A stretch of 64,000 bases of DNA, taken from NCBI GenBank assembly GCA_036555325.1, contig DATBLQ010000085.1, positions 55,548 to 119,547 on the forward strand. Direction: 5' to 3'. Every line of letters begins with the position of its first letter. Positions within the stretch are counted from its first letter, which is position 1. This document shows positions 54,167-61,497 of the stretch, one piece after another. The notes beneath the pieces were generated by a model, which was not told the DNA's origin, made no database searches, and saw only the letters and a program-made list of their open reading frames with translations. The position numbers were made by a program, and so were the translations under genes. Source of the stretch: DATBLQ01 sp036555325 (GTDB taxonomy: Bacteria; Pseudomonadota; Alphaproteobacteria; Rhizobiales; Aestuariivirgaceae).

Positions 54167-55804
54167 ATGCATGGACTTATGCAGGACTGGCCGTTGCTTG
54201 TTCACACCATTCTCGATCATGCAAGCAAATGGCACGGCGACCGCGAAATCGTTTCGCGCAGCGTCGAAGGGCCGATTCATCGCTACACCTACCGCGACCT
54301 GAACCGGCGCGCGCGCCGCCTGGCCAGTGGAGCGCAGCGAAGTCTTCATGTGAAAGAAGGCGACGTCATCGCCACCATGGCGTGGAACACCTGCCGCCAC
54401 CTTGAAATCTGGTATGGGCTGATGGGAATAGGAGCAATAGTTCATACCCTCAATCCGCGTCTCTTTGCCGACCAGCTCGAATACATCATCAATCATGCCG
54501 CAGACCGGCTGATATTTCTCGATGTGACCTTCATCTCTATCCTTGAGGCATTGGCACCGCGCCTCAAATCGGTCGAAGGTTTTGTGCTCATGACCGATCG
54601 TGGCAACATGCCCGCAACCAGCCTGCCGAACGTGCTTTGCTATGAGGATCTGATCAGCGACGGCTCTGATGATCTCCTCTGGCCGAAGCTTGATGAAAAC
54701 ACCGCCTGCGGCATGTGCTACACCTCGGGCACCACGGGCAAGCCGAAGGGCGTTGTGTATTCTCACCGCTCGAACGTTCTGCATGCCATGGTCGCCGCAG
54801 CGCCCGATGCCTTCGGCCTGTCGAGCCGGGACATCCTGATGCCGGTGGTGCCGATGTTCCACGCCAATGCCTGGTCGCTCGCCTTTACGGGTCCCATGGT
54901 TGGCGCCAAGCTGGTGATGCCCGGACCGAAGATGGATGGAGCTTCTATCTATGAGCTGCTCGACGGGGAAAAGGTCACCTGTACCGCTGCCGTTCCAACC
55001 GTCTGGATGATGCTTCTGCAGCATCTCGAACAGAACCCCGGCCTCAAGCTTCCATTTCTCAACCGTGTCGGTATCGGCGGTTCCGCCTGTCCCGAGGCCA
55101 TGATGCGGGCATTCGTGGAGAAGTATGGGGTCAACGTTATTCACGCCTGGGGCATGACCGAAATGAGCCCGCTGGGCGCGTTCTGCACAAAAAAGGGCAG
55201 CCTTGGCCATCTGTCAGAAAACGACTGGTGGAAGATCAGAGTGAAACAGGGACGCCCCATTTTTACCGTTGACATGAAGATCACCGATGATGATGGGCGC
55301 GAGCTTCCCCATGACGGCAAAACCTTCGGCCGTCTCAAGGTTCGCGGGCCCGCTGTCGCCAGCTCCTATTTGAAGGGCGAGGGGGCATCCAATTTTGATG
55401 CGGAAGGCTGGTTCGATACTGGCGACGTTTCAACGCTCGATGAGCACGGCTACATGAATATCACCGATCGCTCGAAGGATGTTATCAAGTCGGGCGGCGA
55501 ATGGATCTCGTCAATTGAGCTGGAAAACGTCGCAGTTGCCTGTCCCGGTGTAGCAGAAGCGGCTGCCATCGGCCTTCCGCATGCAAAGTGGGGTGAGCGA
55601 CCCCTGATGGTGATTGTCAGGAAGCCGGCTTCCGCACTTACTTGCGAAGACGTGCTCAAGTTCCTCAAGGGCAAGGTTGCCAAATGGTGGCTACCCGACG
55701 ATGTCGTCTTCGTCGATGAGATCCCTCACACCGCCACGGGCAAGATTTCCAAGATCGCTCTTCGCGATCGCTTCCGCGACTATCGCTTTCCCTCCTCATC
55801 CTGA
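54167..55804 (+). CDS. Fatty-acid-CoA ligase (AMP-forming)
   Basis: 545 aa acyl-CoA synthetase. The AMP-binding P-loop is CYTSGTTGKPKGVVYSH, followed by HAWGMTEMSPLGAF, GWFDTGDVSTLDEHGYMNIT and SGGEWISSIELENVAV; the C-terminal catalytic lysine is in PHTATGKISKIAL. Medium- to long-chain fatty acids are the likely substrate. ATG 54167 follows ggagg; an apparent TTG at 54155 is rejected. It is divergent from gabT across a 268-base gap. Confidence 0.9.
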   Translation: MHGLMQDWPLLVHTILDHASKWHGDREIVSRSVEGPIHRYTYRDLNRRARRLASGAQRSLHVKEGDVIATMAWNTCRHLEIWYGLMGIGAIVHTLNPRLFADQLEYIINHAADRLIFLDVTFISILEALAPRLKSVEGFVLMTDRGNMPATSLPNVLCYEDLISDGSDDLLWPKLDENTACGMCYTSGTTGKPKGVVYSHRSNVLHAMVAAAPDAFGLSSRDILMPVVPMFHANAWSLAFTGPMVGAKLVMPGPKMDGASIYELLDGEKVTCTAAVPTVWMMLLQHLEQNPGLKLPFLNRVGIGGSACPEAMMRAFVEKYGVNVIHAWGMTEMSPLGAFCTKKGSLGHLSENDWWKIRVKQGRPIFTVDMKITDDDGRELPHDGKTFGRLKVRGPAVASSYLKGEGASNFDAEGWFDTGDVSTLDEHGYMNITDRSKDVIKSGGEWISSIELENVAVACPGVAEAAAIGLPHAKWGERPLMVIVRKPASALTCEDVLKFLKGKVAKWWLPDDVVFVDEIPHTATGKISKIALRDRFRDYRFPSSS

Positions 55805-55811
55805 GGCATCG

Positions 55812-55853
55812 TTGACAGCGGCTCGCCGCTTAGGTACTTAAACTGGAGTTTAA
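55812..55853 (+). promoter_or_regulatory. Promoter and ArsR-type operator of the arsR-SRPBCC pair
   Basis: TTGACA (55812-55817) and TACTTA (55835-55840) with a 17-base spacer form a plausible promoter. A perfect inverted repeat, ttaaact (55838-55844) and agtttaa (55847-55853) with gg between, overlaps the -10 and ends 13 bases before the arsR ATG. This fits autorepression by the ArsR-type protein. Confidence 0.6.
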
Positions 55854-55866
55854 ATAAGGAACTCCG

Positions 55867-56223
55867 ATGGAAGCAATCGACCGCTTGTCAAAAGTCTATG
55901 GCGCCTTGGCGCACCCCGTCCGCCGCGCGATCCTGACCCAGCTCACGCGCGGCGAAGCCAAGGTTGGTGACATCGCCACCCGTTTCGATATGACGGGTCC
56001 GGCAATCACCAACCATTTGAAAGTCCTTGAGCGGGCCGGGCTCGTGCACCGCCGCAACGAGGCCCAGAGCCGCATCCTGTCTCTCGAGCCGGGCATCCTG
56101 CGCGAGGGCGAGGAATGGATCAGCAACATGCGTCGCTTCTGGCAACAGAGTTTCGACCGGCTGGAGAGCCATTTGGCGGGCGCACGAAAGGCGAAATCGC
56201 GTAAAGCCAGGGAGGATCGGTAA
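55867..56223 (+). CDS. ArsR-family transcriptional regulator
   Basis: 118 aa winged-helix repressor. The fold reads KVYGALAHPVRRAILTQLTR, then GDIATRFDMTGPAITNHLKV (recognition helix) and LEPGILREGEEWISNMRRFW. No metal-binding cysteine cluster of the ArsR/SmtB type (ELCVCDL) is present, so it belongs to the SdpR-like group that is often paired with SRPBCC proteins. It is likely autoregulated through the palindrome upstream. The partner gene starts two bases after its stop. Confidence 0.92.
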   Translation: MEAIDRLSKVYGALAHPVRRAILTQLTRGEAKVGDIATRFDMTGPAITNHLKVLERAGLVHRRNEAQSRILSLEPGILREGEEWISNMRRFWQQSFDRLESHLAGARKAKSRKAREDR

Positions 56224-56224
56224 T

Positions 56225-56710
56225 ATGGCCGTAACAGTTGCGGAACGCAAAGCGCAGCAAAACGTCAGAAGCCGAACTCTCGTGATGGTCCGGCGCCTTT
56301 CAGCGACCACCGAAGCGGTCTTCGGCGCCTGGACCGACGAACGGCAGTTGGCAAAATGGATGGGCCCCAAGACTATGACGGTGCCGCGGGCCAAATCTGA
56401 TCCGCGCGAAGGAGGCGGCTATCGCATCACCATGCGTTCGCCCGAGGGCAAGGAATACACCGTTTCCGGCCAATACTGCGAAATCCGCCCCGCCGAGCGC
56501 ATCGTTATGACGTGGTCGTGGGAAGAGGAGGGGGGCCATGGACCCGTCACCTGCGTCACGATCGAGCTGAAGCCGTCCGGCAAGTCAACCGAGATGCATT
56601 TCCATCATGCCCTTTTTGCCGACAAGCAAGGCCGCGACAATCATAAGTCGGGCTGGCAGGGATCGTTCGACAAGCTCGCTGCCTTCTGCAAGGGCAAAGG
56701 CCTCAACTGA
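56225..56710 (+). CDS. SRPBCC (AHSA1-like) domain protein
   Basis: 161 aa START/Bet v1-like fold. Family patterns: VMVRRLSATTEAVFGAWTDE, LAKWMGPK, GGGYRITMRSPEGKEY and the end GWQGSFDKLAAFC. These proteins bind a hydrophobic ligand in a deep pocket. It follows the ArsR-type regulator by two bases, a common arrangement, so it may sense or remove the ligand that controls the regulator. It overlaps the end of the MBL-fold gene by eight bases on the opposite strand. Confidence 0.9.
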   Translation: MAVTVAERKAQQNVRSRTLVMVRRLSATTEAVFGAWTDERQLAKWMGPKTMTVPRAKSDPREGGGYRITMRSPEGKEYTVSGQYCEIRPAERIVMTWSWEEEGGHGPVTCVTIELKPSGKSTEMHFHHALFADKQGRDNHKSGWQGSFDKLAAFCKGKGLN

Positions 56711-57608
56711 GTCTGTAGCTGTCTGTCGTTTCTCCAGGCTCTCGGACCACTCGTCCTTGTTCTATCAGCTGCTCGAGATGAGCAAGCGTTGTTTGCGCAG
56801 CGGCTGCTTTGAGCGCGATATCCACATCCGGGTAGATGGCGGCCACGAGTTCCCCGACGCTCTGGACTCCTCCCTTGAGCCTTGCCACGATGGCCGCTTC
56901 GCGCATGCGCCGATGCGCAATCAATGCCGTCACGAACTCCTGCGGCTCCCTTCGCGCCGGGCCGTGCGTCGGCCAGTAGATATCATCCTGCCGAGGGAGC
57001 AGCCGTTCGAGCGAGCGCAGATAATCGCCCATGTTTCCGTCGGGCGGGGTAACGACGCTCGTCGACCAGGCCATCACATGATCCCCGGAAAACAGCGCCC
57101 GCTCCTCCATGAGCGCATAGGCCATGTGGTTCGACGTATGGCCCGGAGTAAACACGGCGCCGATTTTCCACTCGGGGGTTTCGATAATATCGCCGTCTTT
57201 GAGCGCGATATCCGGCGCAAATTCCTCATCTCCGCCCGCATCGAGCCTGATACCACCCGTGGCGGCCCGCGTCCCATGCGGCCCGAACCCGGCGGTCTTC
57301 GCTCCTGTCAGCGATTTCAGTCTGCGGGCGAGCGGTGAATGATCGAGATGCGTGTGGGTGATGAAGATGTGTGTGACAGTCCTGCCGCCGATCGCCCGCG
57401 TCAGCGCTTCAAGATGCTCAGAATTTTCAGGGCCCGGATCGACGACCGCGAGCTGCTTCTTTCCGATGATGAAACTTGCGGTCCCTTTGAACGTGAAGGG
57501 ACCGGGATTCCGGCACACCACCCGCGTGATGAGCGGGCTCACCCCCTCGGCCATGCCATAGGCGGGCGAAAAATCACGCTCGAAGGTCAATTTGATGGGT
57601 TCGCTCAT
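56703..57608 (-). CDS. MBL-fold metallo-hydrolase
   Basis: 301 aa. The metallo-beta-lactamase motif H-x-H-x-D-H is complete in FITHTHLDHSPLARRL, a later ligand is in VFTPGHTSNHMAY, and SGDHVMAW and PTHGPA complete the metal site. The C-terminal winged-helix-like domain resembles LACTB2/glyoxalase II relatives. The substrate is unknown. The gene is eight bases downstream of the unknown secreted protein gene on the same strand. Confidence 0.9.
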   Translation of the reverse strand: MSEPIKLTFERDFSPAYGMAEGVSPLITRVVCRNPGPFTFKGTASFIIGKKQLAVVDPGPENSEHLEALTRAIGGRTVTHIFITHTHLDHSPLARRLKSLTGAKTAGFGPHGTRAATGGIRLDAGGDEEFAPDIALKDGDIIETPEWKIGAVFTPGHTSNHMAYALMEERALFSGDHVMAWSTSVVTPPDGNMGDYLRSLERLLPRQDDIYWPTHGPARREPQEFVTALIAHRRMREAAIVARLKGGVQSVGELVAAIYPDVDIALKAAAAQTTLAHLEQLIEQGRVVREPGETTDSYRLS

Positions 57609-57615
57609 TATTACG

Positions 57616-58887
57616 TTAGCGGTAGTAGGTGGCTGCTTGTCCCGAGAATGTCCATGGTTTCTTCACCGCAGGGCAGCCGGTGGCCTTTACGAGTTCGAGC
57701 GTCAGCTTGGAGCGCGGACCGTGGGGACCATCGGACACAGAAACAAGGATGACCGCCTCCAGGCGCGGCCCCCCGCGATGGATCCGCACGTGATCATAAC
57801 AATAGATGGCGTCGTCTTTGATGTCCGCAAAACGGCGGTTGATCCGCTGCGGTCCTTCCAACACCGGAAACTCGAACGCCGAGTTGACATCGCTTGGCTG
57901 CGCAGACGCCTCCAGCAGCCCCGAGGTGAAACCGGGTACATTCTCGTTCAATGAAAAAAGCTGTACGGTCGGGTCGACGTTCCAGTTTATGAGCGCGACT
58001 GCCCGCTCTTCCGCGAAGAGCGCGTCGTGGTTTGGATTGAGATCGGCGAACCAGTTGCCCTGCGCGGTGCCCGGGACATCCTGCATCTGACTGTGGCACA
58101 ACGGCTTGCCGGAGGCAGGTGGCGCCCCATCATAATCGGCGAGCAGCGCTCGCAGCGCGCTTCTCAATTTGGGCCTGAAATAATCAATGGGACAGCGATT
58201 GAAGAGCGCCTGGGGCACGATCAGCTTCGCCAGCGCTTGCGCGACAGGGTTCGCAGCAAGGTTCGGGAATGCGGCAAAAAGCTTGGGAAAATCCACCGCG
58301 TAGCGCGCCGGATTGGCGAACGGCAACGGCGGCTTGCGGAAATCGTGAAGGCCTATGTCGAATGTCTTTGCATGCCCCAGGAGCTGGCCGGGCGTCACCA
58401 GGATACTGACAAGCTTGACGGTGAAATCCGGAAATTTCACGCCCCCGTTCGCGATATTGCCCACCACGGCCGCGATTTTGGGCGCTAGGCTTTGGACATG
58501 ATAGAAGTAGAGCGCGATGTCCTTGCAGGGCCTTAGATGCAGCGACCAGTCCAGTGAGTCGGGGTGGAACTCGATGGCAACAATTTCAAGTCGCCAAGGC
58601 GCACGGACTGGAATGGTGATTGCGGTCGATACATCACCCGGCGTCGTCATCATCGGATAGGCATAGATATGCCGGGTCGGCAGCGTGTGTTCGGCTGGAT
58701 TGACGTTGCCGAGGGGAACGATGGCTGACAAAGCTCCAAGCTGCGTCGGCGAATGCGTGAAAAGCGCGTCCCTTTTCGGGCACGGAAGACTGGAAAGCTT
58801 CGACTGTGCCGTTCCGACTTCGGCGAAAACACTCACCAACAGGAGTGCGGCGATTGAGAGTCGCGCAAGTGCGGCCGTAATGCTCAT
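57616..58887 (-). CDS. Unknown secreted protein, possible degenerate M23-like fold
   Basis: 423 aa. The N-terminus MSITAALARLSIAALLLVSV with a small-residue end (GTAQS) is a Sec signal peptide; ATG 58887 is used rather than 58935. After it comes IYAYPMMTTPGDVSTAITIP and VRAPWRLEIVAIEFHP, which look like the opening strands of M23/lysostaphin-fold peptidases, but the zinc ligands (first His and H-x-H) are not present; only YFYHVQSL resembles the later motif. The second half matches nothing I recognise. A GGAAC-type promoter element lies 70 bases upstream of the ATG. Confidence 0.7.
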   Translation of the reverse strand: MSITAALARLSIAALLLVSVFAEVGTAQSKLSSLPCPKRDALFTHSPTQLGALSAIVPLGNVNPAEHTLPTRHIYAYPMMTTPGDVSTAITIPVRAPWRLEIVAIEFHPDSLDWSLHLRPCKDIALYFYHVQSLAPKIAAVVGNIANGGVKFPDFTVKLVSILVTPGQLLGHAKTFDIGLHDFRKPPLPFANPARYAVDFPKLFAAFPNLAANPVAQALAKLIVPQALFNRCPIDYFRPKLRSALRALLADYDGAPPASGKPLCHSQMQDVPGTAQGNWFADLNPNHDALFAEERAVALINWNVDPTVQLFSLNENVPGFTSGLLEASAQPSDVNSAFEFPVLEGPQRINRRFADIKDDAIYCYDHVRIHRGGPRLEAVILVSVSDGPHGPRSKLTLELVKATGCPAVKKPWTFSGQAATYYR

Positions 58888-58956
58888 CGATGGGTTCCCA
58901 GCCGATTGCGCAGCCACCCCATGGACTTCACGCATGTCGATATTCGACCCAAGACC

Positions 58957-58981
58957 AACAACCGCGAGGAATCCCGGTTCC
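58957..58981 (-). promoter_or_regulatory. EcfG/RpoE2-like promoter element of the unknown secreted protein gene
   Basis: On the minus strand GGAAC (58981-58977), 16 bases, then TGTT (58960-58957), ending 69 bases before the start codon. It fits the GGAAC-N18/19-TT pattern of the alphaproteobacterial general stress sigma factor, with T in place of the preferred C before GTT. Confidence 0.4.
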
Positions 58982-59092
58982 TGACTCTAGAATATCATGG
59001 CGGAGCGCCCTTGCACCCCCAATGCAAGGACCTCCAATCTTTGATCAGCTGGCCACCGACAGAGTGCGATGAGCCGGTGAACAATGTGGGTC

Positions 59093-59425
59093 TTAGATAT
59101 AGAACCAGATCCATGCCCAGTACGGAACGCGGCGGCAGCGGCGGCGCCGGTGGCCATGATACCAATAGCGCCGGCACCGACGACGCCAACGCCTCACGCG
59201 GCGTCTGCGGCGTCTGCGGTGCGATACGAGATCGATGACCCCATCTGCATCGCCGATGGGGTCATCATCGGCTTCCGGGAACGCGTCGAGCTTTGGCAGG
59301 ATGTCAGAAGCTTGGTCTCCCGAGGGAGCTGCCAGAAATGCATGAGCGGTTTTTGGCAAGACACTCGCGATCGTGCCAACCGCGCCCACACCGAGTAACC
59401 CGGTAAGAAACAACCTTCTGTCCAT
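59093..59425 (-). CDS. Small secreted arginine-rich (protamine-like) protein
   Basis: 110 aa. The start MDRRLFLTGLLGVGAVGTIA is an export signal that fits the twin-arginine style (RRLFL), probably cleaved after KTAHA. A short acidic linker follows (DAFPEADDDPIGDADG). The last ~40 residues are almost all Arg with Trp, Tyr, Cys and His (for example HRRRRRRRVRRWRRRC) and end in YWAWIWFYI. Proteins of this shape occur in Rhizobiales, sometimes labelled protamine-like; no function is known. An upstream in-frame ATG at 59512 lacks support. Confidence 0.65.
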   Translation of the reverse strand: MDRRLFLTGLLGVGAVGTIASVLPKTAHAFLAAPSGDQASDILPKLDAFPEADDDPIGDADGVIDLVSHRRRRRRRVRRWRRRCRRYWYHGHRRRRCRRVPYWAWIWFYI

Positions 59426-59507
59426 CGCTGTCTCCTGTTCACAGCGCCACCGCGGCCTCGGGTCTGGCAGCAGGGGCGGCGCGAGTTTAGGCGGCCAGTA
59501 AGGCTCG

Positions 59508-59532
59508 AACACTCAAGGTCAAGCCAGGTTCC
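59508..59532 (-). promoter_or_regulatory. EcfG/RpoE2-like promoter element of the arginine-rich protein gene
   Basis: Minus strand GGAAC (59532-59528), 16 bases, then TGTT (59511-59508), 82 bases before the start codon. The layout is the same as for the unknown secreted protein gene. A TTGACC lies inside the spacer, so a housekeeping promoter is an alternative. Confidence 0.4.
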
Positions 59533-59687
59533 AGAAATAGGTTTCGGTTGGAACATATCCGGAACTGTAAGCCTGGAAGGCCGTTGGCGAGGCAGAAGAT
59601 TAAGCGAAATCCCGAAAGACCAAGGCGGTCGTCAGGGGTCGCGTACCGGCAAATCTGGGAGCTTTGTCACCAGTTCAGCAAACAAGA

Positions 59688-59728
59688 GCGCTCGGTGTTG
59701 GTCAGCTGACTGACGTCCCACCGAGCGC
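59688..59728 (-). terminator. Stem-loop terminator after the small exported protein gene
   Basis: Perfect 10-base arms gcgctcggtg (59688-59697) and caccgagcgc (59719-59728), with a 21-base loop that itself contains the palindrome gtcagctgac. On the minus strand it is followed by tcttgttt, a short T-rich run, and lies 17 bases after the stop of the gene ending at 59745. Confidence 0.5.
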
Positions 59729-59744
59729 AATGCTGCGAGCCTGC

Positions 59745-60260
59745 TCAGTGTGAAATGTAATGCCTAACCCAGATGGACGGTGCCAGGAGCGGCTGGTTCT
59801 GAGCGACCCTCACCGGACCACAGGGCGCGATGCTGCCGAGGCAGAATTCCGCGGAGCTGGTATTGATTTCAGGAGCCTTAGATACGCTCGATGTTAGAAT
59901 TCGATCCGCAGCTCTTAGATCTCCAGCCGCCAAGGCCTTGGAGCGGATTGAAACCGAGCCGGGGCGGTTTCCAACCTTGATGCTGCCCAATCGGTTGATG
60001 ACCGTGGTTGCTGCGAAGTCGACGGCAGCGGGTTTTGAAACCGGCCTGTGACGGCTGGCCAATTTCGCGACTGGAGCCGACCGTGCGGTGTGCCGGTGGA
60101 CTTGCCCGCGATATTCCATAGGCATTGCAAGAACAATCGGAACAATCGCTGGTGAGCTGACCGTTCCGGAATCCAAATATGGCCTGCCACCTGCTTGTGC
60201 CGCGCCGGTAGCCATGAACAACATTGCAGCAATCGCTGCTGATAACTTTACGCTCGACAT
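59745..60260 (-). CDS. Small exported protein, unknown
   Basis: 171 aa. MSSVKLSAAIAAMLFMATGA followed by AQAGG is a Sec signal peptide with an AQA cleavage site. The mature part is basic, with readable segments MEYRGQVHRHTARSAPVAKL and RPVSKPAAVDF, and two cysteines in FCLGSIAPCGP that could form a disulfide. No domain is recognised. It has a strong stem-loop just after its stop. No GGAAC element is found upstream, unlike three of its neighbours. Confidence 0.6.
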   Translation of the reverse strand: MSSVKLSAAIAAMLFMATGAAQAGGRPYLDSGTVSSPAIVPIVLAMPMEYRGQVHRHTARSAPVAKLASRHRPVSKPAAVDFAATTVINRLGSIKVGNRPGSVSIRSKALAAGDLRAADRILTSSVSKAPEINTSSAEFCLGSIAPCGPVRVAQNQPLLAPSIWVRHYISH

Positions 60261-60654
60261 ACTCTCATCCCCAAGGTTAGGTCCCGCTCAACAAATTGCA
60301 TCACAGTCATTGACAAAGAGTTCAGGAGCGCGCGGCGTATTTCATGACGAAACACGCTGCGCGAAGTCGCGAAAGCGGTCGACCTGAAAGTTGACGAGAT
60401 GAGAAAGGACTTGTGTTTGAAACTGATAGCGGCAGGGAAGGTGATCAGTTGACCTATTCAGCTGCGCGCAAGTCCCAAAGAAGATTCATTTACCAAAAAA
60501 TGAAATGGATCGGCGTCATGCTCTTGCGCAGCATGACCGATCCTCTTCGGAGTCAGAAAAGCGTGCCCGCAGTTTCCTGCCTACCATCTGGGGCGTTGCC
60601 TAGAAGAGCCCTCTCTGGAAGGAGAGGGCTCAAGGCACTGCCTCAAATGTAATT
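60261..60654. other. Non-coding stretch
   Basis: About 390 bases between two minus-strand genes. The open frames here are short and have no supporting ribosome binding site or family match. The stretch contains the upstream region of the gene at 59745-60260, a short inverted repeat gtcatgct/agcatgac (60515-60537) and the hairpin described at 60606-60631. Nothing else is recognised. Confidence 0.5.
60606..60631 (-). terminator. Possible terminator of the EF-hand gene
   Basis: Perfect 10-base arms gagccctctc (60606-60615) and gagagggctc (60622-60631) with a six-base loop, 24 bases after the stop of the EF-hand gene. The T-run after it on the minus strand is weak (tcttct), so its efficiency is uncertain. 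The sequence resembles a second small hairpin at 46642-46658. Confidence 0.4.
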
Positions 60655-60930
60655 TTACTGTGGCAAGGCGACGTCTTTGAAGGCGTCTTTCATGCAAGCA
60701 GCGGAGAATTGCTCTTTCGTGATGGTCAGTTCAGCATCGGCGGTCGTGACGCTCGGATCGCTCGCTTTGTAGGCCGCTGCAAGCGGAGTCACCTCAGTAC
60801 CCGCAATGGTCCCGTTCTTGTCGGCGTCAGCCTTGTCAAACAGTTGCTGGCAGGACGCCTCGTCGGCCGCATAAGCTGCCGGTCCCACCGCTAGCGCGAT
60901 GGCAAAAGCTGAAAAAGCTAGAAGTTTCAT
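60655..60930 (-). CDS. Small periplasmic EF-hand protein
   Basis: 91 aa. The signal peptide MKLLAFSAFAIALAVGPAAYA ends at an AYA site. The mature ~70-residue protein has one canonical calcium-binding loop, DADKNGTIAGTE (residues 35-46), with Asp, Asp, Asn and Glu at the coordinating positions, and a second degenerate half (DAELTITKEQF). Cysteines 27 and 80 could pair. A good ribosome binding site (aggag) precedes the ATG. The gene has a GGAAC-type promoter element. Confidence 0.82.
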   Translation of the reverse strand: MKLLAFSAFAIALAVGPAAYAADEASCQQLFDKADADKNGTIAGTEVTPLAAAYKASDPSVTTADAELTITKEQFSAACMKDAFKDVALPQ

Positions 60931-60980
60931 CAGACATTCTCCTGTGATGGGTCGCTCTCTCCACGGAGCGCCGAAAGGCG

Positions 60981-61006
60981 AACTATTTCGTCTCTAAAAG
61001 AGTTCC
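60981..61006 (-). promoter_or_regulatory. EcfG/RpoE2-like promoter element of the EF-hand gene
   Basis: Minus strand GGAAC (61006-61002), 17 bases, then AGTT (60984-60981), 50 bases before the start codon. It fits the GGAAC-N18/19-TT pattern with A in place of the preferred C before GTT. Confidence 0.45.
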
Positions 61007-61045
61007 ATCACATCGCATGTTTCAGTAACTGGCTTGGCCAGCACG

Positions 61046-61351
61046 CTAATCCCTTGATCCGATAGATCGATTTATTTCCGTCGTGACTGCATATTCGGCG
61101 AAGATTGCCGGATGATCATTGGCAGGGGCACGGGCGGGATGAAACAAACCGGCAACGCCGGAAATCAACACCCCGACAAACAGAAGCCTCGCCGATAGTC
61201 GAAGTTCGGCCCGGTCGGTACGACGGCGACCCGAGCCCAAAATTGTCTCTCGCCGCAAACGCGCAAGCGACAGCACATCGACAGTTTCGAGTCCTCCGGA
61301 AGCTGCAAGCTCATCGGCAAGCGTGCCGGAATCCACCGTGTTGGCGGCCAC
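61046..61351 (-). CDS. Small single-pass membrane protein, possible anti-sigma-like remnant
   Basis: 101 aa from a GTG start at 61351. About 50 polar, charged residues (VDVLSLARLRRETILG then GRRRTDRAEL) precede one membrane helix (LLFVGVLISGVAGLF, about residues 54-68) and a ~30-residue tail that would be periplasmic. This layout is like very small anti-sigma factors, but no sequence match is recognised. A 16-codon frame just upstream (61356-61406, MAGQDELADLIARVAK) looks like the first helix of an ECF sigma factor. Both may be remnants. The gene could also be spurious. Confidence 0.4.
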   Translation of the reverse strand: MAANTVDSGTLADELAASGGLETVDVLSLARLRRETILGSGRRRTDRAELRLSARLLFVGVLISGVAGLFHPARAPANDHPAIFAEYAVTTEINRSIGSRD

Positions 61352-61497
61352 GCGTTCACTTGGCCACCCGGGCGATCAAGTCCGCGAGCTCGTCTTGCCC
61401 CGCCATCTTGCCAGTTTGGGAGGAATATGTGCTGACTGACAAGCCAGTGCGATGGGACCGAAAGCGAATTGATATTCGACCCTGCAGCGTCCTCTAA

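Noticed and set aside
60515..60537. Inverted repeat gtcatgct/agcatgac in a non-coding gap
   Set aside because: It has no T-run and no adjacent gene end; it may be chance.
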